Notes under the pieces: model-generated
What the model was told of the DNA's origin: nothing
Database searches by the model: none
The model's input: only the letters and a program-made list of their open reading frames with translations
DNA from: Chimonanthus salicifolius
Taxonomy: Eukaryota; Streptophyta; Magnoliopsida; Laurales; Calycanthaceae
Assembly: GCA_013350335.1 (NCBI GenBank)
Contig: CM023541.1
Coordinates: forward strand, 34,092,739-34,156,738
Direction: 5' to 3'
DNA length: 64,000 nt
Part shown: piece after piece, positions 37,701 through 47,917 of the stretch
How positions within the stretch are numbered: position 1 is the stretch's first letter
Layout of the letters: the number at the start of each line of letters is the position of its first letter
Program-made: the position numbers and the translations under genes

Positions 37701-38334
37701 GGAGCCAACTTTGCCCCTCCAATAAAGGAACGTTAAGCAATGAAGCAGACAAGTAGTCTAACAAAAAAAAAGGCAGACCATCCAAAGTTGGGCCAAACCA
37801 AACTCTCTAGTATAAAGCTTCAAGTAATTAAAATTTCATTACATGGCCCCTTTCATATAATTCTTTAACCTAAACTTCCACATGCCAATCCTATCATTTC
37901 TCTTCCAAACATTGGCTATGCCATGAAAGGATAGTGTTTTTGTGCTCTTGTAGCCATCCATTCCTTGATGTCCACTTCGATTTTATCTCCTCCTAAACCA
38001 TTTTCAACTTGTACTCTTTCTTGAAGGAGGAAAGTGAAGTACAAATATTAGTAGATTATTGGCATTATTCTTTTAGGCATCCAGATGACAATGCTCCAAT
38101 AACCAAACCCTCATTAGAATCAATTGAAATGATGTTCCAATATGCACATCATTTAATTTACACCATTCTTTGGTAAAAATCTCCTATTTTAGACATGACA
38201 AAATGAAATTGACAAGCTCAACTTAAAAATTTTAAAAAGACAAATCCCTAAAAGGTGGAACCAAAAACTAAAATGATTAATTCTTGACCCACCAAATGAC
38301 AATGGAAAAGATGATCAACTTCACTATAAAAAGG
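37701..38334. other. Intergenic DNA
   Basis: Up to 37785 an open frame continues from the pseudogene and may be decayed CDC20 N-terminus. Beyond that nothing is recognised. Confidence 0.4.
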
Positions 38335-39497
38335 TGATGCAGAGCAGTCCAACTGGACCTTGGCCCAGCTTGAGCCAGGCCCAGTTTCGAGCCCAGTCCA
38401 GCCCAATCACAACTTAAATGTTTTAAAGAGGGACTTGTTGCCTAAAGCAAGAGGAGAATGAACGATTGAAGACAGGAGCGAAGGAGGAAAGGAAGTGGAA
38501 GCAGCCGCCGATTACGCACGAAGCGACGGTGGAGACAGGGAGAAGTGTGAGAAACCATCTCTGTCCAGGTACTCTTCTTCTTCCTCTTCTCTTTCTCTCT
38601 TCTCTCTCTTTTCTCCTTTTCTTTTTTTCTTCCATAGCCTTTCGCCCCCATTTTCCTTTGTCCAAATCCATTTCCTCCATTCCCAGATTCATACCCCTTG
38701 CTACCGTGACCCCGAAACCCACCCACTACAATCGCTACCACCCAAACTCCTTCCTCGACCCTCGCCAGCCCCTCCAACACCCCTCCCAGTCCTTGCAGTC
38801 CCTTTACAGTTCCCTTATTGCTCCCGCTGGCTTTAGGCCTCCCCATACCTTCTGTTGGTCCCAAATAGCCCTTCTAGTGTCGTTAGTCCCATTACAGCCC
38901 TCATACCTTTCCAAACAGCCGATACCAAGCCTCCTTGGCCCCTTTCCAAGCCTTTGCTCCTTCCATACAGCCCCTCAATCTGCCATCTCCAGCCCCTACT
39001 ATTTCCAGATTTGCTGCTGCCCTTCCTTACACCCCATTGTTGATGTCGCCAACTCCACATACCCTACCCCGTGCCTTCATTTTCCTTCCACAGTCCTTTT
39101 TCTAGCTGCCGCAACACCTGAGTCCCTCTAAACCTGCCGTAGCCCCCTATCTTATTCCTATTTGACTGCTGTGTCCCATCTGTCCTTCACCGTAACCTTT
39201 TCCATATTCCCTTTTGCTGCCTTAAGCCCCTTTTCCCCACATCCCGCCACCGACACCACAAGAAAACCACCTATTACTGCCAACAGTCTGAATTAATCTC
39301 CTTTGATGATAGATTTACATACTTTTGGGAATTGCTTTGATTATTTGTGGTAACTTCCATATTAATTAGTTACATATATTAATTTAATTCTTAATTTCAG
39401 CCCATTTTAGATTTAGGGTGTACTATTTTCATAGCTTTTAATATTTAGGGAACCACATTTAGGTATTTACGGTTACCCTATCATTTGTCCTGCATCA
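38335..39497 (+). mobile_element. Solo LTR, family A copy 3
   Basis: 1,163 bp, ends TGATGCAG / CTGCATCA (a perfect 8-bp inverted pair), perfect target duplication AAAGG at 38330-38334 and 39498-39502. Shares the GGTACT + CT-rich leader and the TATTTGTGGTAA and TTAATTTCAGCC blocks with copies 1 and 2, but is the most diverged. Long frames through it are low-complexity Pro/Ser/Leu. Confidence 0.93.
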
Positions 39498-40304
39498 AAA
39501 GGACTTGTGATAACCTTGCAACGAGTCCTCAACGACTAGAAGGAAAGAACATGCTTCTCATTTAATAGTGTGGCCCTTTTCTCATCAAGGTAACATTAGA
39601 TAAAGTGGTTATCTTCACTCCATGATAGTATGAGATCACTATGTGGCAAAGATAACTTCAAACAAGTTTTACATCACTCTTCAGTTAAAAAATGTCAAAT
39701 ATCACTCTCAATTGGGTGATATTTAGGCCAATCACCAGCGGATTTTGTTTTGATTGAATATATTTGACAAGAACTCGTCACCAAAGTTTATTAAAAATGT
39801 TAAAAAAACATCAATAAAACAAAAAATATTTCTTTGCTTCACATAGCAACATAGAAGAAATAGGAAAGGAGCATATAGAACTATTTTAAAGCATATCAGT
39901 AAACTTGGTCTACGAATCTATTCTAACTAAAAACAAATTCCTAGGATTTTGGGTGGATCGTAATTAGGCCTTCCAAAATCTAATCCCGACCTATTTAATA
40001 AATGACCCGACCAAACTTACCATTTAACAAATGGGTTAGACCCTGCTTGAACCCATTTATAAATGGGTAAACCTAACTAACCCAACTATTGCCACATCTA
40101 TATGCAACACATTCAACCATAAGAGGTCTACACCTATTTAAGGAGTAGTTTTGCTATGTGTCTCACTAGAAAAGTCTCATTAGCCAAGTAAATGGGTAAA
40201 TCGATACGAACCCAAAGTAGACCCGAATTGATTTAACTTGTTTAACAAAACCCTAAATAGACCCAAATCAAATAAGACCCGACCCAAACCTAATTCGTTG
40301 CTAG
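39498..40304. other. Intergenic DNA left of the plastid insert
   Basis: Short repeated words such as AAATGGGT and GACCCGACC occur near 39990-40290. No gene recognised. Confidence 0.45.
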
Positions 40305-40309
40305 GTCTA

Positions 40310-40402
40310 ATCATAATTCTTTCTACTTCTCAAGGTATAATGCTAGATAAAGAAGCTCAACTAAAAGGAATTGAAGGAGAAATTTTGTGTTATATAAGGT
40401 GA
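40310..40402 (+). pseudogene. rps8: Plastid rps8 3' end in the nuclear copy
   Basis: Thirty codons read [22 protein letters not shown], then R and TGA where the plastid gene usually has W and a stop. The rest of rps8 is absent to the left. Confidence 0.8.
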
Positions 40403-40514
40403 TCCTTCAAGTATCCAAATTTGATCCATAAGTTGTTCATTTTGGAAATAAGAGAAAAAAGATGAATTGTTCAATATCACTCCTCCTTACTGGACACTTC
40501 AAGGGGGTCCTAGA

Positions 40515-41500
40515 ATGAAACAAAAATTGTTTCATAAAGGTTAATTATTGAATCACTTCCAATGGTATGTTCAGGGTTTGTCTAGATAATGAAGATCTGA
40601 TTCTAGGTAATGTTTCGAGGATCTGATCAAGTTTTATACAGATACTACCAGAAGATAGAGTAAAATTGAACCAGTTATGATTCACGTGGATGGTATGATG
40701 TTATTTCTTGAAGTTTATGGGATTAGTACCCGAGGATTTCTATTTGTCTTAGGAGGGTTGTATGAAAGGGGTGGGAAGAGTCAAAAGGCGTAAGATCGAA
40801 TGGGTAGCACCTCCATTGGGTTCATGTAAATTCAATGCAGATGGGGCAACAAGAGGTAAACCCGGGCCGGCAGGAATAGGAGGAGTGTTGCATGATGATA
40901 GGGGTAGGATGTTGTTAGCATTTCCTAAACCTTAGGGATGATGGAGTTGAACAAGGCAGAACTGAAAGCTATTAGGAGAGCATTCTAGGTTTGGTCTAGA
41001 TTTATAAGTGGGAACCCTCATTACAGAAGGTGATTCGACTGGCGTCATCTCCTGGGCTAGTAATAGGAAGTTTCTCCCGTGGAGGTTGATAAGTATTGCT
41101 AGGGACATTTGCAGGATGTGCAGATTGGGAAGCATTACTTTTATCCACACACCTCGCTCGGCAAACATTGTGGCAGATTTCTTAGCGAAATTTGGTGTAC
41201 ATAAACAAAGACCAACTTTGGAGTTTTTTTCATCTCAATAGTCTTGGATGTAAGGGGTCAGGGGATTCCTTAATGTATCTTGTTTTGGGAGGGGCACATT
41301 GATATATATTTTCATGTGCCTTTTTTTCATGTTTTTATCCCGCTTCTTTTCCTTCTCCTTCCCTTGGAGTCGGGGATACTTGGTTTCACCTCTTGTACTC
41401 TCTTTTGTTTTTTAATGAATGAAGTCGTCAATGTTTTAAAAAAAAAAAAACTCGGGGATGTATAACTTACAGACTTCGCAACAAAGATTCGAACAATTAG
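40515..41500 (+). pseudogene. infA: Plastid infA (IF-1) in the nuclear copy, broken
   Basis: From an ATG at 40515: MKQKLFHKG, then frameshifted LDNEDLILG, FIQILPEDRVKL up to about 40684; resumes at 41450 as TRGCITYRLRNKDSNN and TAG at 41498-41500. IF-1 assists translation initiation in plastids. Dead here: frameshifts, stops and a LINE inserted within it. Confidence 0.85.
40685..41450 (+). mobile_element. 5'-truncated L1-type LINE inserted in infA
   Basis: Plus strand RNase H of the plant L1 type in broken frames: KFNADGATRGKPGPAGIGG, then TEGDSTGVISWA, RLISIARDI, IHTPRSANIVADFLAKFG; 3' untranslated part and a poly(A) of about 13 that abuts plastid infA at 41451. No target duplication found. 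Confidence 0.8.
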
Positions 41501-41561
41501 GTGGCCTTTTAATTGAAACATTCCTTTAGTAGAGATATAATTCAAGGTTGAAAAATGAAAT

Positions 41562-42217
41562 TTCAAGAGACATTTTTTCCAAGGACTATATTTGGAATCA
41601 AGGAATGACAAATATGAAAATAAGGGCCTCCATTCGTAAAATATGACTCTTTGAGTACTTGAGTGGAGAGGAAACTTGTGAAAACGTGTTATACTTGGTG
41701 CCACACAACACATGGAGCAAAGCGTTTTTACTGTGCAAGAGCATCTTTTGTTCTTTATCTCCAGTTCTCGACACCTCTCTTTCTCGGATCCATCTCTTGA
41801 GCCGAGATCCCTCACAGCTCTCTCTCTCGACTCCCACTCTCACTGTTGTCCTCTCTCATCTCCGCACCTCTCTTTCCCAGTTCCAGTTTGTCAGCAACCC
41901 TTTGGGCACCGATGCAGGCTACACAGGAGATGGGCTGTATCCGCTCAATGTCACCACCGCTGGAACCCATGTCAATATTTCTACTGGTATAACCAATGCC
42001 ACTGTCACCAGCACCACCTACTTTGAAAACTCCAATCTAACCTGGGGACAGAGAGATAATCCTTCTCTCCTGCTACTCTTGTATTCTCACCCTTTCTCTG
42101 TTTGTCTTCTACTGTAGGCTGTAGAATGTTCTAGCATTCAAGAGACATTTTTTCCAAGGAGTATATTTGGAATTAAGGAATGACAAATATGAAAATAAGG
42201 GCCTCCGTTCGTAAAAT
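41562..42217. repeat. 81-bp direct repeats (41562-41642 and 42137-42217)
   Basis: Both copies cover the spacer before rpl36 and its first nine codons; 3 mismatches in 81. They flank the 494-bp insert exactly. Confidence 0.93.
41643..42136 (+). pseudogene. Insert carrying a fasciclin-like (FLA) gene fragment
   Basis: From about 41868 the plus strand reads SQFQFVSNPLGTDAG, GLYPLNVTTAGTHVNIS, TGITNATVTSTTYF, the region of a fasciclin domain in plant FLA proteins (cell-surface arabinogalactan proteins). The coding match opens right after CTTTCCCAG, an acceptor-like sequence, and is preceded by CT-rich non-coding DNA, so a genomic piece with an intron end is likely. It stops after about 60 codons. 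Confidence 0.7.
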
Positions 42218-42302
42218 TTGTGAAAAATGTCGACTAATCCTTAGGCGGGGACGAATTATAGTAATTTGTTCCAATCCGAGACATAAACAGAGACAAGGGT
42301 AA
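42189..42302 (+). pseudogene. rpl36: Plastid rpl36 in the nuclear copy (open frame intact)
   Basis: Thirty-seven codons, [14 protein letters not shown] to RHKQRQG and TAA, full length for plastid L36, with zinc-ligand Cys intact. One odd residue: RLILRRGR where RLIRRRGR is usual. No sign of a transit peptide or promoter, so a plastid fossil rather than a working nuclear gene. Confidence 0.88.
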
Positions 42303-42366
42303 TCTTTCTAAAAAGGGACTTTCGAAAAGACCTCAAATAAAAAATCTTTTTTGACATGAAATGGAT

Positions 42367-42420
42367 TTTTTTTGAGCGGTAACAAGAAGATTTCATTAAT
42401 AAAGAAATACAAGTACAAAG
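42367..42420 (-). mobile_element. 54-bp LINE-tail insertion with target duplication
   Basis: TTTTTTTTGAGCGGTAACAAG... closely resembles the 3' end of the LINE at 59531 (TTTTTTTTGAATGGTAAAGAG, then AGATTTCATT). It is flanked by perfect 10-bp repeats TGAAATGGAT at 42357-42366 and 42421-42430. Confidence 0.9.
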
Positions 42421-42469
42421 TGAAATGGATAATATGTATATCTTCAACATATCTATGAAATGATAAAAT

Positions 42470-42733
42470 ATGACAAAATCTATACCAAGAATTGGTTCAC
42501 GGAGGGGTGGGCTTATTGCTTCACGTAAGAATGCACGTAGAATACCAAAAGGAGTTATTCATGTTCAAGCGAGTTTCAACAATACCATTGTGACTGTTAC
42601 AGATGTAACAGGTCGGGTGGTTTCTTGGTCCTCCGCAGGTACTTGTGGATTCAGGGGCACAAGAAGAGGGACACCATTTGCTGCTCAAACCGTAGCAGCA
42701 AATGCCATTAGTACAATAATTGATCAAGGTATG
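42470..42733 (+). pseudogene. rps11: Plastid rps11, 5' two thirds
   Basis: Reads [53 protein letters not shown] and IIDQGM, plastid ribosomal protein S11, without stops. Homology stops at the ATG of QGM (42731-42733). The rest of the gene is found at 55675. Confidence 0.92.
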
Positions 42734-43106
42734 TGTAGGCATAAGTTTCATACATAAAAGAAATTTAAATGTATGTACAATAAGATGTAACTCCGAATTT
42801 GTTATTGATGTAGTTTTTGTGTTTTTTAATAAATTGGGTGGATTCATGATTCGAGGTATAAAGTCAACGACTTCTCTTGGAAGACTGGCCAATACCTTTA
42901 GGACATACAAGGAATTGAACAATATTTCAATCATGAGAAATAACATTCAAAATTTCATTTGCAATTGGAAGAACACTCTTTTGCAATCTTTCAGCGGGGT
43001 CTCAACAACTTCTTTTGCCTGCTTGGAGATGCTGTGAAAGAGATCATGTGTCTTGGTCAATGCTTGGAGATACTCCGGTGGGGTCTTCTATGACTTGAGT
43101 CCATCA
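42734..43106. other. Unassigned DNA between the rps11 break and LINE 1
   Basis: The minus strand has short open stretches (LTKTHDLFHSISKQAKEVVE; LASLPREVVDFIPRI) that look like decayed coding DNA but that I could not assign. Confidence 0.35.
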
Positions 43107-43162
43107 TTTTTTTTTTTTTTGAACAGTCAAGAGAAAAAAATCATTAAAAAAAAAACCATAGT

Positions 43163-44850
43163 TTAAATACAAAGAAATGGTCTAAAAGTATTAGACCATG
43201 GGGGAGAGGGAGGAGAAGCAGGAGGAGGAGAAAAGGAGGACATAATACAAAGCAAGTACACGCCCTCCCAGTGGTTGTCAATTCCCAGTTTGGCAAAATA
43301 GTCCGCCACTTCATTAGTTGATCGCCGAACTTGAGCAAAAGATACTACCAACTCACTGGCCAACACTCTCACCTCCCTCACATTAATTAGCCTCCAAGGT
43401 GGTCTTTTCAAACCTATAGCCCATTTGAATGCATTTGCCAAGTCCCCTTCAATAACCAAATTACCTTCTCCAAAATCCTTCCAAATTGTGAGGGCTCTCA
43501 TAATATTAAGAATTTTTGCTTCATTTGAGTCATTGATCCCCACCGACTCATTGAACATTATGGCACACTCTCCCTTATGATTTCTAAGTATTCCGCCAAT
43601 ACCTGCAGGTCCCGATTTACATTTAGATGCACCATCTACATTAAACTTCCAAGAATCCGGTTGAGGCAACTCTCATAACTCCACCTTCTTAACCTTCCGA
43701 CATTGGTTCATCAAACAACCCTCCCAAGATACCATAAGATCATTGATTTTTAACCCTTTAAAGTTGGGATCCACCAATAACCATACAAACCATCTCCATT
43801 TTGCTTTTTGAAAAAGGTCATCCTCAAACGAACAGATGCCTTCGCAAATTCGAGCATTCCTTTCCTTCCATAATGACCAAAGGATTACGACCGGGATTAA
43901 AAGCCAAGCACTTTTCAATCTAGGCTTCAATCGCGAAAGATACCAAGACTCTAGAGATTGAAAACAAGTATTAGCAGATACCCATGGGATGCCCAGAAAG
44001 CAAATGAATTTTGTCCACAATCCCTTTGCAACATTACAATTAACAAACAAATGATTAACATTCTCCGAGGAGGATTCACAAAGGACACACTTCAGTTCAC
44101 CCTCGTCCCTAAGCAGACCTCTTCTTTTCAATTCTTCCTTCGTCAAGATCTTCTCCTTAATGACACACCAAACAAAGATCTGCACCCTTGGTGGTGCAAC
44201 ACACTTCCAAGCTAAATACGATACCCTTTCACTGCTGGAAAGTTGACTTTAAGCCAAATGAACAAGTGCTCCCACTGAAAGCATACCAGAAGAATCACCA
44301 GTCCAGATCAATTCGTCAGAATCAATTGGCACGAAGACAAACTCTCCCAACAAACTCAAGAGATCATCACGACTAACCACTTCAAAGGATCTTAAATCTC
44401 TTCTGAGATCCAAATGCCAAGAGACCAACCCATTCTCACATTTGACAACATCTTGAACCAATGCATTAGCATTCCTCGATATTCTAAATAGCCTTGGGAA
44501 AATTTCTATAAGGGGACTCTCACCAATCCACAAGTCTTTCCAAAAGAGTGTTCTATCGTCTTTTCCAACCAGAAATCTTATGTTTTGTCTAAACAGGCTT
44601 CCAACAAGGCCAATACCAGATCCGATTTTCCACCAAGCTTTGATGATTGGGGAACCACAATTCTCAACTCTATCACCAAGGAACCACCTACCTTTGCCCT
44701 TCATTCCATATCTAGCTGCTAAGACCTTGACCCAAAAAGCATCCTTTTCTCTACCAAGCCTCCAAGCCCATTTACATAGCAAAGCTTGTTTTTCAACTGC
44801 AAAGGCACAATACCTAGTCCTCCTTTCAATTTGGGTTTGACCACTTGTGG
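43163..44850 (-). pseudogene. LINE 1 ORF2, zf-RVT and RNase H
   Basis: MLCKWAWRLGREKDAFW, then FVWCVIKEKILTKEELKRRG with CVLCESSSENVNHLF (zf-RVT), then WKFNVDGASKCKSGPAGIGG, VIEGDLANAFKWA, RSTNEVADYFAKLGI (plant-type RNase H). Split into three frames. Confidence 0.85.
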
Positions 44851-46204
44851 CTAAGCCACAAGGTGAACTTTCCTTTTAGACTCCTTATTTCCCCACAAAA
44901 ATCTTCTGAAAATTTGCTCTAACTTTCTCTCAATACCCTTGGGAAGTTGAAAAAGAGAGAGATAGAAGGTTAGTAAGTTAAGGAGAACCGCCTTTATGAG
45001 AGTAACCCTGCCGCCCAAAGATAAGAACTTCCTGCCCCAACCAGCCAATCTTCTTTCCACTCTTTCTATAACTGGAGTCCAAAAACCTTTGATTCTAGGA
45101 TTACCACCGACCGGCAGACCAAGGTAAGTGAAGGGGAGAGTACCAACGCCACAGCCAATACTTTCAGCGAACTTTTTAAGACGATCATTTTCAATGCCAA
45201 TTCCGATGAGTGAGCTCTTCGCCAAATTAATTCCAAGTCCAGAAACCATTTCAAAACATCTGAGAATAGCCTTGAACCCCAAGAATTCCTGCCTAGTAGG
45301 GTCACAAAAAAACAGTGTATCATCTGCAAACTGTAAGTGGGTGATGATCGGACCATTAAGTTCCACCTTGAAGCCTTTCACAATTCTAAGCTCCTTAGCT
45401 TTTTCCACCAGCATGTTCAGACTTTCTCCGACCAAAGTAAAGATGAAGGAGGACAAAGGGTCACCTTGTCTCAATCCTCTAGTCGCATGAATTGGGGGAG
45501 TAGGGGAATCATTCACCAAAATAGCATAAGATGTATCTTCAATGCAAGCTTTCATCCATTTGCACCACATAGTCCCAAAGCCCATCCTTTGAAATAAGTA
45601 GTCCACGAATGACCAATCCACAAAATCATAAGCTTTTTCCAAGTCAATTTTAAACAATAATCCAGGATTACTATCTTTTTGCCTCATGTGGACCAACTCG
45701 TTGGCAAGAAGCACCCCATCTAAAATTTGTCTATCTTTTACAAAGGCACCTTGAGTTTCACCAATGATCTCCGGTAGAACCTTCTGCAGCCTCTCAGCTA
45801 GAACCTTAGCCAAAAGCTTGAAGGCGCTTCCCAAAAGGCTTATGGGACGAAAGTGGGAAAGGCTATCCGGACTCTCTTTTTGGAATGAGAGTTATGAAGG
45901 AGTTCTTCAAGTTTTTATTGATGAAATCATGATGATAGAATTCCTTGAAAAATCTAACAAAATCTGAGCTCACTGAATCCCAACAAGTCTTAAAAAAAGA
46001 GAAATTAAAACCATCGGGGCCTGGGGCTTTATCACCAGCCAGACCATCCAGAGCCTGCTTGATTTCTTCCATGGAGAACTCCTTTTCCAACCATATTGCA
46101 TTTTCATCACTGATCTTTTTAAAAAGAATTCCATTCAAAGTGGGTCGATAAACCTTAGGAGCACCCAAAGAAGCTGATGAGAGTAACTCAAAGATGTTTG
46201 AATG
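44851..46204 (-). pseudogene. LINE 1 ORF2, reverse transcriptase part
   Basis: RPTLNG, GDKAPGPDGFNFSFFK, ITLIPK, then a 1-nt frameshift near 45863, then GSAFKLLAKVLAERLQK, KIDLEKAYD (catalytic Asp), GLRQGDPLSSFIF, and FADD (catalytic pair) near 45320. All core RT motifs are present; only the shift and the upstream insert break it. Confidence 0.88.
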
Positions 46205-46776
46205 CTGGATGCAATGACTTTCACCTCCAGGGATCGGCAAATGCAAAACATATGGTGCAGAGGAAGGGCCACCAGTAAAGGAGAAGGGGAAGGAAAGGAT
46301 CTAGAATACCCAGTCGATGCTGAAGAAGGGCGAAGGTCCAACAGGCTCGATGAAGAGATGATGTGAGGCATGGAGATGGTTCAGCATTGCACCATTCGGC
46401 TTCCAAGAGTCCAAAACCAATCGCAGGTGAGGGTCCCCGAATCCAAACTAAGAGGAGGATGTAGCAGTTGAGGCTGGAAGTGAGACCAAGAGAAGACGGA
46501 GATGACCGAAAGCTGCCCCATGGTGGAAGAGAATACACGCGAAAAAGGAGGGACGACATCTGCAAGACCCTGATTGCCCCGAAAATAACCACCAGTAGAT
46601 CTAACATCAAAGAGTGGATAGGTTGAATCCGAGAAAGAGATCCCAGCGATATCCAGATAGCAAGCCTGGTAGAATACATCACTGAAAGAACACACCAATC
46701 TGGAAAACAAACACGAAGGACGACGCATAAATGGGTTAGAATAATAATAAAATGAGAGATTGGAGAGAGACACCTG
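46205..46776 (-). other. Non-LINE insert of about 570 bp inside LINE 1 ORF2
   Basis: Between IRKAG and ELLSSASLGAPKVYRPTLNG lies CT-rich DNA with no LINE similarity, bounded by GCAG/GTGTCT on the 5' side and GGTGAAAG on the 3' side (minus strand). It breaks the reading frame. See findings for the same junction in LINE 2. Confidence 0.6.
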
Positions 46777-47917
46777 CGTTGGCACCAGCCTTCCTAATTC
46801 CCTCCTTGTCTTCAATTCTTCTTCCGTCAACCACGATCGACCTCATGGTGTTAATAGCTTTCCTGAAATTCACACACCTGTGGAAAAATTTAGAGTTCTT
46901 GTCCCCTTCCTGCAACCATAACATCCGTGATCGTTGGCGCCATTCGACTTCTTCCAATCTAAGGCAATCCCAGAGAGAGGCTTTACTAATTCTTTTTGCT
47001 GCAAGCTCTTCCTCATCTAGGTCCCTTTCTTCTTCTAGGTTATTCCATTCTTCTAGATCTTTCAAAACTGCCTCTTTTATTTCGATAACCGGACCACCTT
47101 CAGATCTAACCCACTCCTTAATCTTAGATTTAAGGAGCATAAGTTTTTTTGATAGGACAAATTTAGGGTTTTCCAACCAAATGTTACTGAATCTGAAGGG
47201 CTTGGGACCCCAATCTATTTCATCAGTATCTAGAATCACCGGGCAATGATCAGAGATGGAGTTAAAGGATTTCACTTGACTTGTGCTGGGAAATAGAAGA
47301 TCCCAGTAGGGCGAAGTGAGGAATCTATCCAACCTGCTCATAGAACAACTAGCATGACCATTACTCCAAGTGAATCTCCCCCCAATTAATGGTAAGTCAG
47401 TGAGATCATTTCTAACAATAAAATCTGAGAAATCTTCCATACATCTGGAATAAGAGTATCCACCTCTTCTTTCTGACAGGAATCGGACAGTGTTAAAATC
47501 ACCTCCCAAGCACCAAGCTGTAGGGCTCCAGCTGTTAACCAAATCCAATTCAAACCAGAAATCCTCCCTATCCCCCTCTACATTAGGACCATAGGTATTA
47601 GTAAAACAGGCTTCAATTCCTTCTTCTACCAACATTCCTTTCACAGAAATAAATCTATCATCCAAACGCCTAGAAGTAGCCTTGAATATTGTCGGGTTCC
47701 AGATGATTAAGAGACCTCCTGAAGCACCAATCGAAGGTTTACAAAACCAATCCACTTCCTGTAAACCCCAAAGCTCCCTTATAATGGACGGAGATAAATC
47801 TTCCTTTTTTGTTTCTTGAATCAAAAGAATATGTATTTTTTTCTTTACAAACCTCCGAATGGCACCACGTTTCTCCCTGATGCCGATACCCCTAACATTC
47901 CATGAAATGACCTTCAT
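46777..47917 (-). CDS. LINE 1 ORF2, endonuclease part
   Basis: Opens MKVISWNVRGIG at 47917. APE-type endonuclease residues visible: N7, E35 (QETKK), D140 and N142 (GGDFN), RFTWSNG at 181-187, D223-H224 (SDHCP). These nick target DNA for priming. Followed by the usual linker (WLQEGDKNSKFFHR, RRIEDKEGIRKAG), after which LINE homology stops at about 46777. As an open frame it extends to 46736. Confidence 0.9.

Noticed and set aside
38466..39131. 221-codon Pro/Ser/Leu-rich open frame
   Set aside because: Lies wholly within a solo LTR with TSDs; low-complexity CT-rich leader, and the frame is not kept in the sister LTRs.
42189..42302. rpl36 as a functional nuclear-transferred gene
   Set aside because: The frame is intact, but there is no transit peptide, promoter or intron, and the flanks are plain plastid spacer. 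A 37-codon frame can stay open by chance.
42521..42946. 141-codon minus-strand frame
   Set aside because: Largely antisense of rps11 in the plastid copy.
46752..47249. 165-codon plus-strand frame opposite the LINE endonuclease
   Set aside because: Shadow of the real minus-strand endonuclease frame, whose motifs are unmistakable.
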